NCBI GenBank assembly: GCA_034667525.1
Contig: JAXDJO010000045.1
Span: forward strand, 1 to 6,528
DNA length: 6,528 bases
Origin: DATAPE01 sp034667525
GTDB lineage: Bacteria > Actinomycetota > CADDZG01 > WHSQ01
Reading direction: 5' to 3'
Part shown: piece by piece, positions 5,522 to 6,528 of the stretch
How positions within the stretch are numbered: position 1 is the first letter of the stretch
Layout of the letters: each line of letters starts with the position of its first letter
Notes under the pieces: generated by a model
The model's database searches: none
What the model was told of the DNA's origin: nothing
The model's input: only the letters and a program-made list of their open reading frames with translations
Position numbers and translations under genes: made by a program

Positions 5522-6528
5522 GTGCCCGGCTCGATCCAGGCGGTCAGAGAGGCCATCCTCGCCGGTGCCGCCGGCGAGGACATCGGTGCCCTACCCCTGC
5601 CTGAGTCCGTTAGGGCCGCTTTCATCCGCAAGGACGAGCAGGAGATGTTCGAAGGGATGGACCCTGGGGAGAAGGACCCTCGGAAGTCGCTGCACGTGGA
5701 GGAGGTGCCGCTCCCGCCCCTGGGCCCGAATGAGTGCTTGATAGCGGTGATGGCTTCGGCGATCAACTTCAACACTGTGTGGAGCGCCATCTTCGAGCCG
5801 GTATCGACCTTCGCGTTCCTCGAGAAGTTCGGCCGCGAGAGCGACCTGGGGGCCAGGCACGACATCGATTACCACATCCTCGGGTCCGACGCCTCGGGGG
5901 TCGTGCTGAGGACCGGGCCCGGGGTGACCCGGTGGAAGCCCGGCGACGAAGTGACTGTGCATTGCAATTACGTCGACATGGAAGCGCCCGAAGGCCACGA
6001 CGATTCGATGATCGATCCCAACCAGCGGATCTGGGGTTACGAGTCCAACTTCGGCGGGATGGCGGAGATCACCATGGTCAAGTCGAACCAGCTGATGCCG
6101 AAACCGCGCCACATGACCTGGGAAGAGGCCGCATGCCTCGGGCTCGTGTCATCGACTTCCTATCGGATGCTCGTGTCGCGCAACGGCGCGCAGATGAAGC
6201 AGGGAGATGTCGTCTTGATCTGGGGCGCAACCGGGGGTCTCGGCGGCTTCGCGTGCCAATACGTCCTCAACGGCGGCGGCGTTCCTGTCGGCGTGGTGTC
6301 GTCGGCCGAGAAGTTCGAGATCTTGAACCGAGCGGGCGTCGAGCACGCTATCGATCGCAAGGCAGAGGGTTATCGGTTCTGGGATGGCGACCAGCAGGAC
6401 CAGAAGGAATGGCGGAGATTCGGTAAGAAGGTTCGCTCGCTGGCGGGCGAGGATCCCGACATCGTCTTCGAGCATCCGGGCCGGCAAACCTTCGGCGCCA
6501 GCGTTTTCGTGGCGAAGAAGGGAGGCGT
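5522..6528 (+). CDS. ccr: crotonyl-CoA carboxylase/reductase, N-terminal 335 residues (truncated by window)
   Basis: An NADPH-dependent medium-chain dehydrogenase/reductase that reductively carboxylates crotonyl-CoA to ethylmalonyl-CoA, the key step of the ethylmalonyl-CoA pathway and a source of polyketide extender units. The frame is open from the GTG at 5522 (preceded by AAGGAG) to the window end, so about 335 of the usual 430-450 residues are present. Family landmarks: ALPLPES at 23-29, EKDPRKS at 50-56, INFNTVW at 81-87, IFEPVSTFAFLEKFG at 90-104, HILGSDASGVVLRTGPGV at 118-135, RIWGYESNFGGMAEI at 169-183, TWEEAA at 199-204, nucleotide-binding WGATGGLGG at 234-242 and FEHPGR at 316-321. 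Asn82 and Tyr173-Glu174 align with the CO2-pocket residues Asn81 and Phe170-Glu171 described for Kitasatospora Ccr; the pocket histidine lies beyond the window. The Tyr for Phe also occurs in the Rhodobacter enzyme as I recall it. The carboxylating role is inferred from these residues and the close overall match. Confidence 0.96.
   Translation, partial: MPGSIQAVREAILAGAAGEDIGALPLPESVRAAFIRKDEQEMFEGMDPGEKDPRKSLHVEEVPLPPLGPNECLIAVMASAINFNTVWSAIFEPVSTFAFLEKFGRESDLGARHDIDYHILGSDASGVVLRTGPGVTRWKPGDEVTVHCNYVDMEAPEGHDDSMIDPNQRIWGYESNFGGMAEITMVKSNQLMPKPRHMTWEEAACLGLVSSTSYRMLVSRNGAQMKQGDVVLIWGATGGLGGFACQYVLNGGGVPVGVVSSAEKFEILNRAGVEHAIDRKAEGYRFWDGDQQDQKEWRRFGKKVRSLAGEDPDIVFEHPGRQTFGASVFVAKKGG

Noticed and set aside
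5473..5865. N-terminal extension of the acyl-CoA dehydrogenase up to the ATG at 5865
   Set aside because: The 131 extra residues are antisense to the start of ccr, show no family similarity, and the known fold begins just after the ATG at 5472.
6038..6043. Tyr in place of Phe in the Ccr CO2-pocket motif (GYE rather than GFE) as a sign of altered chemistry
   Set aside because: The Rhodobacter enzyme, as I recall its sequence, also has GYE, so this is ordinary family variation.
5591..6487. Minus-strand and alternate plus-strand frames inside ccr
   Set aside because: The ccr frame is continuous and matches its family end to end; the others have no domain features.

Overview
The window looks like chromosomal DNA from a high-GC Gram-positive bacterium, most likely an actinobacterium. 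This rests on the GC-rich coding sequence and the gene families present: a LytR-CpsA-Psr (LCP) cell-wall ligase with a C-terminal LytR_C domain, crotonyl-CoA carboxylase/reductase, and an acyl-CoA dehydrogenase. I cannot place it to genus from sequence alone.

Layout: positions 1-209 hold a 19-bp tandem repeat of at least 11 near-identical copies, running off the left edge. Positions 202-5472 carry five genes, all on the minus strand and tightly packed. In transcription order they are an acyl-CoA dehydrogenase (4312-5472), a small DUF2007-like protein with a C-terminal membrane segment (3850-4302), an aspartase/class II fumarase family lyase (2393-3853), an LCP ligase (865-2325) and an alpha/beta-hydrolase carboxylesterase (202-861). 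The junctions are 9 bp, a 4-bp ATGA overlap, 67 bp and 3 bp, so the set may be one operon or two (a second promoter could lie in the 67-bp gap). The esterase stop codon lies inside the last copy of the tandem repeat. Positions 5473-5521 are a 49-bp divergent intergenic region with a candidate operator dyad. Positions 5522-6528 on the plus strand hold the first 335 codons of crotonyl-CoA carboxylase/reductase (ccr), cut by the window end.

How the genes fit together: Ccr and the acyl-CoA dehydrogenase read away from one very short shared control region. Both act on short acyl-CoA thioesters, so coordinated control of C4/C5 acyl-CoA metabolism (ethylmalonyl-CoA pathway or extender-unit supply) is a reasonable inference. 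The lyase makes or uses fumarate and would feed the same C4-dicarboxylate pool. The LCP ligase and esterase look like a separate cell-envelope/housekeeping pair that shares the transcription direction. I found no RNA gene, CRISPR array, insertion sequence or phage gene. The unusual items are the tandem repeat fused to a gene end, the dyad in the divergent promoter, two plausible in-frame starts for the lyase, and two genes whose starts look leaderless. None of these amounts to a demonstrable new system.
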